Below are positions 21,199 through 22,365 of a DNA stretch of 22,365 nucleotides, one piece after another; position 1 is the stretch's first letter, and every line of letters starts with the position of its first letter. This stretch comes from an uncultured Acetatifactor sp. (lineage in GTDB: Bacteria; Bacillota; Clostridia; Lachnospirales; Lachnospiraceae). The notes beneath the pieces are model-generated. The model did no database searches, was not told the DNA's origin, and saw only the letters and a list, made by a program, of their open reading frames with translations. Location of the stretch: NCBI GenBank assembly GCA_910577035.1, contig CAJTKW010000065.1, positions 1 through 22,365 of the forward strand, read 5' to 3'. The position numbers were made by a program, and so were the translations under genes.

Positions 21199-22365
21199 GG
21201 ATATATTCCTCCATTTCCGCAAGCCGCTTTCCAATCTCATAGACAATATTGACCGTCACGGAATTGCCTGCCTGCTTGTAGAGCTGTGCGTCGCTGATCC
21301 CTGCTGCCCTGGCCCTGTCAAACAGAAAATCCTCAAATGCCTGCAGCCTGAAACACTCCCTGGGCGTCAGCCTGCGGATGCGGCAGTAGACCAGCACACC
21401 CATGCCGCCCTCCGTCAAAAGTGTCTGGGAACACTGTTTTCCTACCCTCCCTCTTTTATAGGTACTGTTCAAATAAGACAGGTTGATTCCGTCCCCATGT
21501 CTTGCCATCACATAGCCCTGCTTTGTCCCTTCCCGGATAGGCATACCGTTGTAGTAAGGACACTGCAATAGCACCACGCCATGGCGGTCAGCAGCGGTCA
21601 GGGTAAAGCCCGGCTCCCCGTCCTTTTTGAACCGCCTCCCGTTCTGCCGCTTATTCTCCCTATCCGGCGTCAGGGCCGCCATTGCCTGTACGCACTTTCC
21701 GTCACAGGCTTTGCAATACATCACGCCGGAACTTTCCCCGAACCTTGTGACCCCTGCATTGTAATGGGACACCAGACACCGGGAGATTCCTGTCATATCC
21801 GGCTCTTTCTTCTGCGTCAGGAAACCGGCATAGTTAAGCGCACCGCATTCCTCCCTCCCGTTCTCTTTCAGGCACTCCATCCATTCCTCCGGTTTCTTTG
21901 TCCCGCAGAGGTACAGCCCGGTCTTTCCCCCGGCTCCGCCGCCCTGGGCCGTCAGGGTCACGGACAGGCCGCCGGAATCATAGACCCGGCTCCCCTGGTT
22001 TCCTCCTATAATTTCTTTAACAACCGCTGTGTTTGTTCCGCTGATAGGAAATACTTTTCGTCCACGGATCCCTCCAAAATATCCAACAAGGTACACCCGC
22101 TCCCTGTGCTGGGGGACCCCGAAGTCCTTACTGTTGACACACTGCCATTCGAGGTCATACCCAGCTTCCCATAGGTTAAGGAGAACGGCGGTAAAATCCC
22201 CGCCTCCCTTGCTTGACAGAAGATGCTTAACGTTCTCAACGATAAGGATGCGGGGTCTATCTTCGGCAGGCGTGCTTTTGAGCAGGCCAGCAACCGTAAA
22301 AAATAATCCGCTTCGCTCTCCGGCAAGACCTGCCCGCTTTCCTGACAGGGAAATGTCTGTGCAAG
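21188..22365 (-). CDS. C5-cytosine DNA methyltransferase, 5' end cut by window edge
   Basis: The last 391 residues of a DNA (cytosine-5)-methyltransferase; the start lies beyond the right edge. The frame opens at the catalytic cysteine of motif IV: C-T-D-I-S at residues 1-5, preceded by a partial codon (CT) that fits Pro. ENVKHLL (motif VI, ENV) and PQHRERVYLVG (motif VIII, QxRxR) follow. The C-terminal side has RRLTPRECFRLQAFEDF (motif IX) and QLYKQAGNSVTVNIV (motif X). Between them, about residues 100-320 form a large target-recognition region with a cysteine cluster CKACDGKC. Together with the overlapping adenine methyltransferase it heads the minus-strand run and may protect the element from host restriction. 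Confidence 0.92.
   Translation of the reverse strand, partial: CTDISLSGKRAGLAGERSGLFFTVAGLLKSTPAEDRPRILIVENVKHLLSSKGGGDFTAVLLNLWEAGYDLEWQCVNSKDFGVPQHRERVYLVGYFGGIRGRKVFPISGTNTAVVKEIIGGNQGSRVYDSGGLSVTLTAQGGGAGGKTGLYLCGTKKPEEWMECLKENGREECGALNYAGFLTQKKEPDMTGISRCLVSHYNAGVTRFGESSGVMYCKACDGKCVQAMAALTPDRENKRQNGRRFKKDGEPGFTLTAADRHGVVLLQCPYYNGMPIREGTKQGYVMARHGDGINLSYLNSTYKRGRVGKQCSQTLLTEGGMGVLVYCRIRRLTPRECFRLQAFEDFLFDRARAAGISDAQLYKQAGNSVTVNIVYEIGKRLAEMEEYILEI

Noticed and set aside
22006..22326. 106-codon minus-strand frame at the right edge
   Set aside because: It overlaps the cytosine methyltransferase in another frame. The methyltransferase frame carries the motif IV cysteine, ENV and QHRER through the same bases.
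1..22365. CRISPR array, tRNA, rRNA or IS element
   Set aside because: No regularly spaced repeats, no recognisable tRNA/rRNA sequence and no transposase-like protein were found on either strand.

Overview
The window looks like part of an integrated or conjugative element of a Gram-positive, low-to-moderate GC Firmicute, most likely a Clostridia/Lachnospiraceae-type gut anaerobe. This is inferred from the strong GGAGG-type ribosome binding sites, the frequent TTG starts, an agr-type cyclic-peptide quorum-sensing module, and Tad-pilus and VirB4-type proteins that resemble those of Clostridia elements. No rRNA, tRNA, CRISPR array or IS transposase is visible, and no stretch longer than about 210 bases lacks a gene.

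Right to centre (22365 down to about 5637, all on the minus strand, GC-rich): a long, tightly packed run of genes. It opens with a C5-cytosine DNA methyltransferase cut by the right edge and an overlapping MT-A70-type adenine methyltransferase. A nearly complete Tad (type IVc pilus) export machine follows: prepilin peptidase (TadV-like), CpaB/RcpC-like SAF protein, TadZ-like P-loop ATPase, TadA/CpaF ATPase, an unrelated hypothetical protein, TadB, TadC, a DUF4320-like pseudopilin, a TadE-like pseudopilin, a tiny coupled ORF and a Pro/Glu-rich bitopic membrane protein. After a terminator there is an AT-rich monocistron for a 66-residue basic protein with its own consensus promoter and terminator. 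The run resumes with a secreted 587-residue Trp-rich protein, a membrane-tethered VirB4 N-terminal-like protein, a VirB4 ATPase, a membrane-anchored C39-like cysteine protease and a second TadZ/CpaE-like protein with a degenerate P-loop.

Junction (about 4790 to 5640): a winged-helix protein whose upstream region carries a nested, symmetric set of four GGCGG/CCGCC boxes, plus a small XRE regulator on the plus strand.

Left (1 to about 4300, AT-rich): an agr-type quorum-sensing locus on the minus strand, with LytTR response regulator, GHKL histidine kinase, a bidirectional terminator, AgrD pre-peptide, AgrB processing protease and a lipoprotein.

Working picture (inference): Tad-type ATPase, platform and pseudopilins plus a VirB4 module, a wall-remodelling-type protease and a secreted surface protein form one envelope-spanning apparatus of a mobile element. 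The methyltransferases would protect the DNA, and the adjacent agr module may tie activity to cell density. No relaxase, VirD4 coupling protein, VirB6-like polytopic protein, integrase or Flp major pilin is seen here, so conjugative function is not proven from this window.
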